Shown one piece after another: positions 36,990 to 44,500 of a DNA stretch of 64,000 nucleotides. This stretch comes from Flavobacterium johnsoniae UW101. Lineage in GTDB: Bacteria; Bacteroidota; Bacteroidia; Flavobacteriales; Flavobacteriaceae. The notes beneath the pieces are model-generated. The model saw only the letters and a program-made list of their open reading frames with translations. It had not been told where the DNA came from and made no database searches. Location of the stretch: NCBI RefSeq assembly GCF_000016645.1, contig NC_009441.1, positions 5,208,001-5,272,000 of the forward strand, read 5' to 3'. Position 1 is the first letter of the stretch. Each line of letters opens with the position of its first letter. Both the position numbers and the translations under genes were made by a program.

Positions 36990-37536
36990 ATATTGCTCTT
37001 TTAATTTCTTCTAAACTTTTTTCGGTAAAAATCAGTTCGGTAATTATCTCTTTTCTTAAATCGTTTATATCTTCATATTCAAAATGTTTTGCCCATGAAG
37101 TTAATTGCTGCAGATTTCTGACTTGTTTTAAACGTTTTGTTGTTTCAAAACTGGTCCTTAAAATTGCTTTTCCGTCGTATTTTGGATTTTTTTTATGCTG
37201 ATAATTTGCTAGATTTTTTTCAAAATCGGCTTCTATATAATACAGTTTTTCATCGGCATTATCCGGATAAAACTCTTCCCAAAGAGCAAATCCTATTTTT
37301 GTTTTTGATTCAGTTTCGGGCTCACGAGCCAGTAAACGCCATTTACTATTGGCTAATCTTCCCCAATGGTTTGATACGCGATACATTCCGGCTTGGGTAT
37401 AATAATAAGAACTTCCTGCTTTGCTTTCGAATTGTTTGTTTAAACCTTCAATTTCATTTGGAAGTACTTCATTAAAAACACAAAACGTATTTTTGAATGA
37501 ATTAGGATGGGGTTTAAAATTTTTCTGCATGTGCAA
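36976..37536 (-). CDS. Conserved-looking hypothetical protein, cytoplasmic
   Basis: 186 residues without signal or membrane segments. It has aromatic clusters (SSYYYTQAGMYRVSNHWGRLANSKWRL) and a helical C-terminus. The start could be the ATG at 37536 or two codons later. I do not recognise a domain. Its 3' end overlaps the 46-residue ORF. Confidence 0.6.
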   Translation of the reverse strand: MHMQKNFKPHPNSFKNTFCVFNEVLPNEIEGLNKQFESKAGSSYYYTQAGMYRVSNHWGRLANSKWRLLAREPETESKTKIGFALWEEFYPDNADEKLYYIEADFEKNLANYQHKKNPKYDGKAILRTSFETTKRLKQVRNLQQLTSWAKHFEYEDINDLRKEIITELIFTEKSLEEIKRAIYGTQ

Positions 37537-37581
37537 ATATACTCAGATTACGGCGAACTCCCCAAAACAAACTAAATTGAT

Positions 37582-37589
37582 TAACTTTG
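37582..37589 (+). promoter_or_regulatory. TAnnTTTG -7 box
   Basis: TAACTTTG lies 25 bp upstream of the 82-residue ORF. The -33 TTTG is missing at the expected place. Confidence 0.45.
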
Positions 37590-37614
37590 CTTCTTCAATT
37601 TAAAATATAAAAAC

Positions 37615-37863
37615 ATGTCTAAAGATTCACATGAAAAATTGCCGCAAAAAGGAGTTTACACCGGCGTAATCGAAAAAGATGAAAACAACAATTATTTCTG
37701 TGGAGAATATCTTTTAGATTATAAAACGGTTGAGTCTAATTTTAAAGTTGGCGACTGGGTTACCATAAAATCTGTTATTGAGAACCCAAGCGATATCAGC
37801 TATGATAAATATCCTAAAAAGTCAAGAAACTTTGATAAAGCAAATCATAAACCGGGAAACTAA
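37615..37863 (+). CDS. Small hypothetical protein (82 aa)
   Basis: A compact soluble protein with a likely beta-barrel-like core (GVYTGVIEKDENNNYFCGEYLL, FKVGDWVTIKSVIE). The C-terminus is basic. Divergent from the 186-residue gene, with its own -7 box. The family is not recognised. Confidence 0.6.
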   Translation: MSKDSHEKLPQKGVYTGVIEKDENNNYFCGEYLLDYKTVESNFKVGDWVTIKSVIENPSDISYDKYPKKSRNFDKANHKPGN

Positions 37864-37902
37864 AGTTAGTTATAAGTTATGAATTATGAGTTTTAATCTA
37901 CT

Positions 37903-37942
37903 AATTCATAATTCATAATTCATAATTCATAATTCATAATTC
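37903..37942. repeat. AATTCAT heptamer tandem repeat
   Basis: Five full AATTCAT units plus a partial one follow the 82-residue gene. The sequence just before (ATGAATTATGA) is partly complementary, so a weak hairpin is possible. Copy number may vary. Confidence 0.8.
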
Positions 37943-37988
37943 GAAAAGAATATTTTTTACATGAAAACTGAAAAGTTAAAAAAAAGTG

Positions 37989-37996
37989 TACCTTTG
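37989..37996 (+). promoter_or_regulatory. -7 box of the J-KTSC gene
   Basis: TACCTTTG matches TAnnTTTG and lies 70 bp upstream of the start codon. No clear -33 element is seen. Confidence 0.5.
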
Positions 37997-38066
37997 CAAA
38001 AAATTTGTCGATTTGAACTAAAAAAGATCAATTTCAAACTAATAGACAAGTAGTTACCTTTTATTT

Positions 38067-38507
38067 ATGAAAAAAATAGTTGAATACCGCAAGTTACTAA
38101 ACGTAGAGAAAACTGCAGAATTAAAAGATTTAAAAACAATTTATCGTAATGCGATGAAAGAATCTCATCCTGATAAATTTGTTGGAGATGAAGCTGGTCT
38201 TAAAGCTGCAGAAGAAAAAAGTAAAACGATTATCGAAGCTTACCACTTTTTAGTAAGTATTCACCCTGATACTATCAAACTTAATTTACCTGAGTACACA
38301 GAAACAATTTCAACTTGTTCTATTACTGATTTTAAATTTGTAGAAGGACGTTTGATTATTGATTTTTCTAATGGAAGTGTTTACGAATACATTAGTGTTC
38401 CTAAAGCAACTTACGTGAAAATGGTAAATGCTGATTCTCCTGCAAGGTTTGCAAAAAGACATATCTTAAATGCTTTTACCTGGAGAAAGAAAACAAATCA
38501 AGAATAA
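38067..38507 (+). CDS. J-domain / KTSC-domain protein
   Basis: Residues 5-70 are a DnaJ-like J domain (YRKLLNVEKTAELKDLK...YRNAMKESHPDKF) with the HPD motif. Residues 80-138 are a KTSC domain (FVEGRLIIDFSNGSVYEYISVPKATY and the C-terminal FAKRHILNAF). KTSC often sits in proteins linked to nucleic-acid processing. Its role in this short form is unknown. A strong terminator follows. Confidence 0.82.
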   Translation: MKKIVEYRKLLNVEKTAELKDLKTIYRNAMKESHPDKFVGDEAGLKAAEEKSKTIIEAYHFLVSIHPDTIKLNLPEYTETISTCSITDFKFVEGRLIIDFSNGSVYEYISVPKATYVKMVNADSPARFAKRHILNAFTWRKKTNQE

Positions 38508-38528
38508 TTTTATTCAAAAATATTTCAG

Positions 38529-38558
38529 AAAGCACTCTTTTTACAGAGTGCTTTTTTT
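38529..38558 (+). terminator. Rho-independent terminator
   Basis: AAAGCACTCT / AGAGTGCTTT stem with a 6-nt loop and a T-run, 21 bp after the J-KTSC stop codon. Confidence 0.85.
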
Positions 38559-38724
38559 ATACTTTATTATTATAAAAATCCTATCTTCACGTTAGAAACA
38601 AAAATCAAATAGGAGTTTTAAATCAAATAAAAGCAACAAAACCCCTGATTTTAGGACGATTAGAACAAAAAAAACTATAACAAAATTTTAGGTTACAAAA
38701 TTCTATATGTTTTATAATTTTAGA

Positions 38725-38732
38725 TACTTTTG
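38725..38732 (+). promoter_or_regulatory. -7 box of the thioredoxin-like gene
   Basis: TACTTTTG matches TAnnTTTG, 34 bp upstream of the start at 38767. Confidence 0.5.
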
Positions 38733-38766
38733 TTGCACAAATCAATTAACTAATTAATTTTTTATA

Positions 38767-39933
38767 ATGAAAAAAATACTTTTTTTACTTACAGCTTCTG
38801 CAGCTATAATTTCATGCAGTAAAGTTAAAGATGGAGAATACCTTATTACAGGTACTGCAAAAGGAATTGAAAACGGAAAAACAATCATTCTTCAAGGTTT
38901 AGATCCTGCTACAAGAATGTCAGTTGCGCTGGATACAGTAAAAGTTGAAAATGGAAAATTTGAAATTAAAGGAAAAGTTACTGAGCCTGCTTTCCACACT
39001 CTAATCATTCAAGGTGCTAACCAGCCATATCCATTTATATTAGAGACTGGAGAAATTAATATTGAAATTGATAAAGACAGTATTCATAAATCTAAAGTTT
39101 CTGGAACTTACAACAATGATGAGTACGTAAAATTCAACGAAGAATTAAACAAAACTCAAAAAAGCTTAATTGATTTTCAGAAAAAGAATACTCAGAAAAT
39201 GCAGCAAGCTCAACAGGCTCAAGATACAGCAACTATCAACAGCTTGATGAAACAATACATGGAAATTCAAACAGAAGTACAAGCTAACAGCAAAAAGAAA
39301 TACTTAGCTTATGCTGAAGGCCACCCAAAATCTTTTATTTCTGTATTGATTTTACAAGGAATGATCAATGATCCAAGTACAGATATGAAAAAAGCTGAAA
39401 GTTTATACAACGCTTTAGATGAGTCTGTAAAAAATACAACTCCTGGTAAAGAAATTAAATCTAGACTAGGTCAAGCAAAAATGCCTGCGGTTGGTGCAAC
39501 AGCTCCTCCAGTTGGCAGCGCTAAATGAAGAGCAGATTTTTCGGCTCCTAACCCTCAAGGAAAAGTAGTTTCGCTTAAAGAAAGCTTAGGCAAAGTAACT
39601 ATTGTTGATTTCTGGGCTTCATGGTGCGGACCATGCAGAAAAGAAAACCCAAATGTTGTGGCTATTTACAAAGAACTGCATTCAAAAGGATTAAATATTA
39701 TTGGTGTGTCTTTAGACAAAGATGCTGAACACTGGAAAGAAGCTATTGCAGCTGACGGTTTAACATGGACTCATGTTTCAAACTTAAAATTCTGGGATGA
39801 ACCAATTGCAAAACAATATAATGTTGAATCAATTCCGGCAACTTTTATTCTTGACGCATCAGGAAAAGTGGTTGCTCAGGATTTAAGAGGTCCAGAATTG
39901 AAAGCTAAAATATTAGAATTATTAGCAAAATAA
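38767..39933 (+). pseudogene. TlpA/ResA-like thioredoxin lipoprotein interrupted by in-frame TGA
   Basis: A lipoprotein signal (Cys17) and a DUF4369-like N-terminal domain are followed by a thioredoxin domain with WCGPCR (Cys287, Cys290). Codon 254 (39526-39528) is TGA; the frame stays open on both sides and protein similarity continues across it (VGSAK, stop, RADFSAPNPQGK). No usable start exists between the TGA and the CxxC, so the redox half could be made only by readthrough. The likely cause is one substitution (for example GGA to TGA) or a sequencing error; selenocysteine is unlikely. An intact copy would be a periplasm-facing disulfide reductase. Confidence 0.85.
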
Positions 39934-39957
39934 TTCTCCTTTTAAAATAAGTCAAAA

Positions 39958-39984
39958 AAAAATCTCCTTAGGGAGATTTTTTTG
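39958..39984 (+). terminator. Rho-independent terminator
   Basis: AAAAATCTCC / GGAGATTTTT with loop TTAG and a T tail, just downstream of the thioredoxin frame. From here to the tRNA promoter (about 365 bp) I see no supportable gene. Confidence 0.85.
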
Positions 39985-40349
39985 TTTTATACTGTATCAT
40001 AAATTCAGAAATGGAGTCTATCAACAAAAAACAAAAACCTGGCTTAAAAAAGCTCATTTGAAGAGTAATTTAAAACTGTAATGCTATTTTTAAATTCATC
40101 AGAAGCCAATTATAAAACAACATCAATATTTTTTTTTCATAAATCTTTATTTAAATATACCAGCAAAAGTAATGGCTGGCGACTTGATTTAAGAAAAAAT
40201 CTAAATGTAAAACCAAAAATTTACTATAAAAATATTCCTACTTTTAAAAATAAATTAAAAAAAATACAAATTAGAGATTTTTTATTTTATTCACTTCCAA
40301 TGAATTAAAAAATAACTTTAAAATAACTTAAAATTAAGTCGTTTTTTTG

Positions 40350-40380
40350 TTTGGAAATGTAGAAAGAGTTCCTATCTTTG
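40350..40380 (+). promoter_or_regulatory. Promoter of tRNA-Tyr
   Basis: TTTG (40350-40353) and TATCTTTG (40373-40380) with 19 bp spacing, an exact consensus match. Confidence 0.85.
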
Positions 40381-40418
40381 CAACCGCTTAGAACAACAAA
40401 GCACAACGCTAGAGATTC

Positions 40419-40499
40419 GGGGAGATACTCAAGCGGCCAACGAGGGCAGACTGTAAATCTGCTGTGAAAACTTCGCAGGTTCGAATCCTGCTCTCCCCA
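40419..40499 (+). tRNA. tRNA-Tyr (anticodon GTA)
   Basis: The acceptor stem GGGGAGA (40419-40425) pairs with TCTCCCC (40492-40498). The anticodon stem GCAGA/TCTGC holds loop CTGTAAA with GTA at 40453-40455. A long variable arm (class II) and the T-arm GCAGGTTCGAATCCTGC are present. The 81 nt end with discriminator A; CCA is not encoded. It borders the integrative element. Confidence 0.95.
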
Positions 40500-40569
40500 C
40501 GGAAAGGCCTAAAAGGCGGAAAACTTAAAGTTTTCATTCTTTTTAAAAAGCCACAAAAAATGTCTGAAG

Positions 40570-40600
40570 ACCTGCAAATTCAAGGATTTGCAGGTTTTTT
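40570..40600 (+). terminator. Terminator after tRNA-Tyr
   Basis: ACCTGCAAAT / ATTTGCAGGT with a 6-nt loop and a run of eight T's. It ends the tRNA transcript before the integrase. Confidence 0.85.
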
Positions 40601-40647
40601 TTATTTTAGGCCTGTTTTCAATATTTATAAATCCTCACAAAATTAAA

Positions 40648-40690
40648 GGTGCAGAATCGGTGCACTTTCCGGCGCGCTGAAAAGTGCACC
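40648..40690. repeat. GGTGCA direct and inverted repeats between tRNA and integrase
   Basis: GGTGCACTTT (40659-40668) and AAAGTGCACC (40681-40690) are a perfect 10-bp inverted repeat with a GC-rich 12-bp centre. An additional direct GGTGCA lies at 40648. The position between a tRNA and an integrase gene fits integrase-binding sites of an attachment region, or a control site for int. No matching tRNA-3'-end repeat was found elsewhere in the window. Confidence 0.5.
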
Positions 40691-40790
40691 AGAAACAGTA
40701 AAAATCCCTTATATCATAGGGGTTAATGAGATTAACGACTTGATTTGGCAGTAATATTATTCTACATTTATTAATTTAAAAAGTAGGATT

Positions 40791-42098
40791 ATGTTGGAAA
40801 GCAGTTTTGGTTTGGGATTCTTTTTAAAAAGACCCAAAATAGAAAGTAAAGAATGGATCGTGTATTTCAGAATAACTGTTGACGGTATCCGTAAGGAAAG
40901 CTCAACTAAGAGAAGATGGGATAATACACGATGGGATCAAAGGTTCGAAAGAGCGGTCGGCTCAAAGGAAGATGCAAAGTCGCTGAACTTCTTTTTAGAT
41001 TCGCTGACTTTAAAAATCAATGAAATCAAAACCGAAATGATGTACAGCGGCAAAACCATAACCGCTGAGAAAATTATGGACGGGGTTCTGGGAAAGACAG
41101 CGCCAAAGATTAAGGTGCTCGAAGAATTTCAAAAGCATAATGATGAAATGGAGGCGCTTCTTGGAAAAGGCTATGCAAAAGGCACCCTTGACCGGTTTAC
41201 CATTACTAAAAACCATTTGACTGCGTTTATAAAATTCAAGCTTAAAAAGCACGATCTTGAATTTGCGGATTTGAATCTTGAGTTTGTAAAGGACTTCGAA
41301 TTTTACCTTAGAACTGTACGCGACTGCAGCAACAACACAACCCTAAAGTATATTGCAAATTTCAAAAAGATTGTAATCCGCGCCATTGATAAGGAGTTAA
41401 TCACCAAGGACCCATTTAAGAACTTTAAGGGACGTAAAACAAAACTGGTAAAAAAACCACTCACCGCACAGGAATTGTACGAACTTGAAAGTCATTATTT
41501 CACAACTGACAGGCTCAATGTCGTAAGGGATGTATTTGTCTTCCAATGCTACACTGGTCTGGCTTACATAGACGCTTATCAATTAAAGAAAACTGATATC
41601 AAAGAAGGCATTGATGGAAATCTATGGATTATGTCCGAAAGGCAGAAAACAAACTCATCATTTAATGTCCCTCTTCTTCCCCAAGCACTGAAAATAGTTG
41701 AAAAATATAAAGAGCACCCGCTGTGTATCCAGCGTGGAACCGTGCTTCCTGTTTCATCCAACCAGAAAATGAATGAGTATCTAAAAGAGGTGGCAGTCTT
41801 ATGCGGCTTTCCTTTTACATTAAACACGCATATGGCACGCCGTACTTTTGGAAGCACTGTGACATTAAATAACAACGTCCCTATTAATGTAGTTAAAGAA
41901 CTGCTGGGTCATGCATCGGTAAAACAGACTGAGGCATATGCTATAACTGAGCAGGCCACAATCGGACGTGAAATGTCTATTCTCAATAAAAAACTCAATA
42001 AAACTGGGTCCAAAATGTCTAAGCCTGATTTGGCGGTTCTCAGCAGGCTCGAAAAGGAAATTCAGGCAATCAAAAAGAAATACAACATTTCTTCGTGA
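40791..42098 (+). CDS. int: Tyrosine recombinase (integrase) of the integrative element
   Basis: 435 residues: an N-terminal SAM-like core-binding domain (Bacteroidota phage_int_SAM_5 type) and a C-terminal catalytic domain. His347/Arg350 (HMARR), His374 (LGHASVKQT) and the nucleophile Tyr383 (EAYA) are present. The first catalytic Arg is replaced by Ala258 in YTGLAYIDA; CTnDOT IntDOT also lacks this Arg (it has Ser). The gene starts 291 bp after tRNA-Tyr and points into the element. Confidence 0.9.
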   Translation: MLESSFGLGFFLKRPKIESKEWIVYFRITVDGIRKESSTKRRWDNTRWDQRFERAVGSKEDAKSLNFFLDSLTLKINEIKTEMMYSGKTITAEKIMDGVLGKTAPKIKVLEEFQKHNDEMEALLGKGYAKGTLDRFTITKNHLTAFIKFKLKKHDLEFADLNLEFVKDFEFYLRTVRDCSNNTTLKYIANFKKIVIRAIDKELITKDPFKNFKGRKTKLVKKPLTAQELYELESHYFTTDRLNVVRDVFVFQCYTGLAYIDAYQLKKTDIKEGIDGNLWIMSERQKTNSSFNVPLLPQALKIVEKYKEHPLCIQRGTVLPVSSNQKMNEYLKEVAVLCGFPFTLNTHMARRTFGSTVTLNNNVPINVVKELLGHASVKQTEAYAITEQATIGREMSILNKKLNKTGSKMSKPDLAVLSRLEKEIQAIKKKYNISS

Positions 42099-42205
42099 TA
42101 AATAATTTTAAAGATAATAATATACACAGTATACCACTTTAAAAAGGTGCAATATAATCGCGATATAGTTTAATTATGTATAAGAATTCAATTTTACACA
42201 AAACA

Positions 42206-42236
42206 AAAGAGCAAATAGTAATATTTGCTCTTTAAT
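42206..42236 (+). terminator. Terminator after integrase
   Basis: A perfect 12-bp stem AAAGAGCAAATA / TATTTGCTCTTT with loop GTAA. The 317-bp gap 42099-42415 holds no other feature I can see. Confidence 0.8.
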
Positions 42237-42415
42237 ATGTCTTTAAATCTTTCCAAGAAATCATAGCCAGATGTTCAGGTAAATATTTAAAGAATTTTTC
42301 TATGTTGGTTGCAATGGCTTATAAGATAGTGATGATTGATAACTTAATTTTATATGCAAACAACACATTATCAAAAATATAGAAAAAAAAAAATATTAGC
42401 ATAAACTATCTTATG

Positions 42416-42670
42416 TTAAATTTTAATAGTTTGTTTTATGACACCTTTTTTAGTTATTGAACTTTCATCAGTTTCAGGATTTAAAACAATTAACTCGTCA
42501 TCATCTAATTGTATTAGAACATCCAATACCTTTGCCTGACATTCCACTTCTGAGCACGTATTATCTGTAAGCATAATTATACTAGTTAAATCTTCTAAAC
42601 TGTAAGTCTTGTTATAATTTTGAGCAAGTATTTTAAGAATTTCGTCAGACAATGCCAATGGTAGTTCCAT
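42416..42670 (-). CDS. Small hypothetical protein (84 aa), winged-helix-like
   Basis: An acidic 84-residue protein with helix-rich N-terminus (LALSDEILKILAQNYNKTYSLEDLTSII) and a beta-hairpin C-terminus (DDELIVLNPETDESSITKKGVIKQTI), the outline of a winged helix. The family is not recognised. Alone and opposite to int. Confidence 0.55.
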   Translation of the reverse strand: MELPLALSDEILKILAQNYNKTYSLEDLTSIIMLTDNTCSEVECQAKVLDVLIQLDDDELIVLNPETDESSITKKGVIKQTIKI

Positions 42671-42877
42671 AAATAGTTTTAATTTAAAGTTACAAAATAA
42701 GAATGATAATAAGTTAAGATACTAATATTTTTGAAATACTATTAACGAGCTAAATCTATCATGTTTCCGACTTCTTCAACTATTGTAGCAAGAATTGAAA
42801 TCATAGATGTCGACGTCGGTCATAACTTTAGGAAGTCTTCGAAGTAAATCAATGATATTGTTTAATTTATAAAATAA

Positions 42878-42903
42878 AAACCACCTATTGGAGTAGGTGG
42901 TTT
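42878..42903 (-). terminator. Terminator after 49-codon ORF
   Basis: AAACCACCTA / TAGGTGGTTT with loop TTGGAG. On the minus strand it is followed by TTATTTTA, 7 bp past the stop codon of the small ORF. Confidence 0.7.
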
Positions 42904-42910
42904 GAAAACA

Positions 42911-43060
42911 TCATTTAGAAAATAAATCCTTTAAAAAGTGAAACGCTTTATAAAAATTATAAAGCCGAACAATAAATTGCATTAGTTCTCTAAATGATTT
43001 GAAAAATTTTGAAAATTGTTCGTGTAGGAACTTCAATGTTTGTTTTAATGTGTCTAGCAT
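42911..43060 (-). CDS. 49-residue amphipathic basic peptide (candidate)
   Basis: An ORF from ATG at 43060 to TGA at 42911-42913, enclosed by two strong hairpins (42878-42903 and 43144-43176). The product has regularly spaced Phe/Leu and Lys (LKFLHEQFSKFFKSFRELMQFI) and would form an amphipathic helix. The pattern resembles short toxins or membrane-binding peptides, but no relative is recognised. The rest of the 558-bp gap (42671-43228) shows no other gene. Confidence 0.45.
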   Translation of the reverse strand: MLDTLKQTLKFLHEQFSKFFKSFRELMQFIVRLYNFYKAFHFLKDLFSK

Positions 43061-43143
43061 GATGAAATTTTTATAATTTCACTAATTGAACAATATTGCT
43101 CAAAGAATGTTTAAAGCTTTTTAAAAGTTCGAAATGATGCAAA

Positions 43144-43180
43144 AGAAAAGGCGTGCTTTCTAAGCACGCCTTTTCTTTTT
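43144..43180. terminator. Perfect bidirectional terminator
   Basis: A 15-bp stem (43144-43158, 43162-43176) with loop TCT and core GGCGTGCTT/AAGCACGCC, flanked by A's and T's on opposite sides. Confidence 0.9.
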
Positions 43181-43228
43181 TCTCAGAACATCTTTGTATC
43201 TTTTTTCAAATTAAAACTAGAATATGAG

Positions 43229-43453
43229 TTGGCTAACGTATCCGCAAAAAATAAACCTGAATCATCTAGGACTTATCTTGTTAGCATAACTCGACGTTGT
43301 GATAGTGAAGGTTTTACTTTTAATTATATAGCATATTACAATGCTGATACAGATAAATGGCATAAATGTGATGGCTTTGAAGATGACAGCATCAAAGAAA
43401 TTATAACAGAACAGATTAATGCATGGCAATATTTTGAGCCTTATCTTTATTAA
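43229..43453 (+). CDS. Small hypothetical protein (74 aa)
   Basis: Starts with TTG at 43229; an ATG 5 bp upstream is in another frame. The product has an aromatic-rich C-terminal half (FNYIAYYNADTDKWHKCDGF...QINAWQYFEPYLY). No signal, no membrane segment, no recognised family. Start choice and coding status are moderately uncertain. Confidence 0.5.
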   Translation: MANVSAKNKPESSRTYLVSITRRCDSEGFTFNYIAYYNADTDKWHKCDGFEDDSIKEIITEQINAWQYFEPYLY

Positions 43454-43561
43454 ATGGGTTATAAAAACAAACTCTTATAATATAAAAACCCACCTGTTTA
43501 AGTGGATTTTCAATGTGGTATACTGGGTATATTATTATCATTTTAAAATATCTTTAAACTT

Positions 43562-43604
43562 AAAAGAGGCTATCTCAAAATATTTGAGATAGCCTCTTTT
43601 TACA
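43562..43604. terminator. Terminator of the tra operon
   Basis: A perfect 18-bp stem (43562-43579, 43583-43600) with core GAGGCTATCTCAAA and a 3-nt loop, A's and T's on opposite ends. The last codons and stop of the upstream wHTH gene lie inside the stem. Closely related to the terminator at 3422-3458. Confidence 0.9.
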
Positions 43605-43898
43605 CAACTTAACTTCGCTTTTATATCCTGGATGATAAGATGGGGTGTACTTAATGTATCCTAAATCCTGAAGCTGTTTAAAATACTTATGATAAGTCGG
43701 CAGCGTATTCACATGTGACAGCTCCATAATTTTACTGCGGCTGACTTTAATCCTTCTTCGTTGGCCTTGCCTATAGCCTAATCCCAGTATTGCTGTCAAA
43801 ATTGATAGATGCCAGACATTTAGTTTAGGATCATTACTATATATTGACAGATAACTCATTATATCGCTTTCTTTTAATCTTTTAGTGTTTATCATCAT
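43575..43898 (-). CDS. Winged-helix protein (element regulator or replication type)
   Basis: The start is placed at 43898 (MMINTKRLKESD, overlapping the TAA of the upstream HTH gene); the frame is open further upstream but shares DNA with that gene. The C-terminal part has IMELSHVNTLPTYHKYFKQLQDLGYIKYTPSYHPGYKSEV. This motif also appears in the ORF at 44193-44495 (SSANTYHKCVQELHQYGYIKYRPSFKKNRGSEV), so the two are paralogues. Such proteins accompany Bacteroidota mobile elements; the DNA target is unknown. Confidence 0.7.
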   Translation of the reverse strand: MMINTKRLKESDIMSYLSIYSNDPKLNVWHLSILTAILGLGYRQGQRRRIKVSRSKIMELSHVNTLPTYHKYFKQLQDLGYIKYTPSYHPGYKSEVKLCKKRLSQIF

Positions 43899-44157
43899 CA
43901 AATAGTTTTTGAAGATCTTCTTTATTGTAGTAATACGAGCCAAGCACTTTTTTGAAACGGACTTTTTGGCTTGTTCTAAGATTCTGTACTGAACCTGCTG
44001 AAATATCAAGCAGTTTTCTCACAGACTTGCTTTTAATCCACTCTGGTTCCAAAGTTTCTTTCCGTCCAGAATCCTTATCTTTAAATAAAGCCTGTATTTT
44101 ATCTACTAGAAGAAGACCAAACTGTCTCAGATCTTCCTTGGTTACAATTTCATTCAT
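43882..44157 (-). CDS. Excisionase/MerR-like HTH protein
   Basis: 91 residues with the helix_turn_helix_17 pattern: WIKSKSVRKLLDISAGSVQNLRTSQKVRFKKVLGSYYYNKEDLQKLF. In CTn-type elements such small proteins act as excision factors or regulators. The gene overlaps the paralogous wHTH gene by about 17 bp. No other Xis candidate is visible. Confidence 0.8.
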   Translation of the reverse strand: MNEIVTKEDLRQFGLLLVDKIQALFKDKDSGRKETLEPEWIKSKSVRKLLDISAGSVQNLRTSQKVRFKKVLGSYYYNKEDLQKLFDDDKH

Positions 44158-44192
44158 AGTACAATTTCATAAAATTATTAATTGCAGAATCT

Positions 44193-44495
44193 TTAGATGT
44201 CCGCGTCAGCTGAAAACAAAAAATATACTTCACTTCCACGATTTTTTTTAAAAGATGGTCTATACTTTATATATCCATACTGATGAAGTTCCTGGACACA
44301 TTTATGATACGTATTTGCTGAAGAAACTTTAGCAATAACAATAATCTCCGAGCTAAAGACAAAAATTGGATTAATAAAGCCCTTAACGGATCTAAATTGT
44401 AATAGAGCTGCATAAATGGCAATATGCATTGGACTAATCCGGTAATCATTCTCTATTGCTTTGAAAAAATCCGATAAAGGCTTTAATTTTTCCAT
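44193..44495 (-). CDS. Winged-helix protein, paralogue of 43575-43898
   Basis: 100 residues beginning MEKLKPLSDFFKAIENDYRISPMHIAIY. The C-terminal TYHKCVQELHQYGYIKYRPSF block marks it as a paralogue of the ORF below. It lies 5 bp after the stop of the DUF3945-like gene, so it ends the long tra operon together with the HTH_17 gene. Confidence 0.75.
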   Translation of the reverse strand: MEKLKPLSDFFKAIENDYRISPMHIAIYAALLQFRSVKGFINPIFVFSSEIIVIAKVSSANTYHKCVQELHQYGYIKYRPSFKKNRGSEVYFLFSADADI

Positions 44496-44500
44496 AACTT

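Noticed and set aside
37903..37942. AATTCAT repeats as a CRISPR or origin iteron array
   Set aside because: Units are only 7 bp, AT-only apart from one C, with no spacers and no replication gene nearby.
39526..39528. Selenocysteine at the TGA of the thioredoxin gene
   Set aside because: The TGA is not at the CxxC redox site, no SECIS-like hairpin is evident directly after it, and no Sec machinery is visible in the window. A nonsense mutation is simpler.
40081..40308. 75-codon ORF upstream of tRNA-Tyr
   Set aside because: AT-rich Lys/Asn/Phe-heavy composition, no promoter or ribosome site, no domain; it looks like a chance frame in non-coding DNA.
43224..43226. ATG 5 bp upstream as the start of the 74-residue gene
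   Set aside because: It is in a different frame that stops after about 20 codons; TTG at 43229 gives the only protein-like product.
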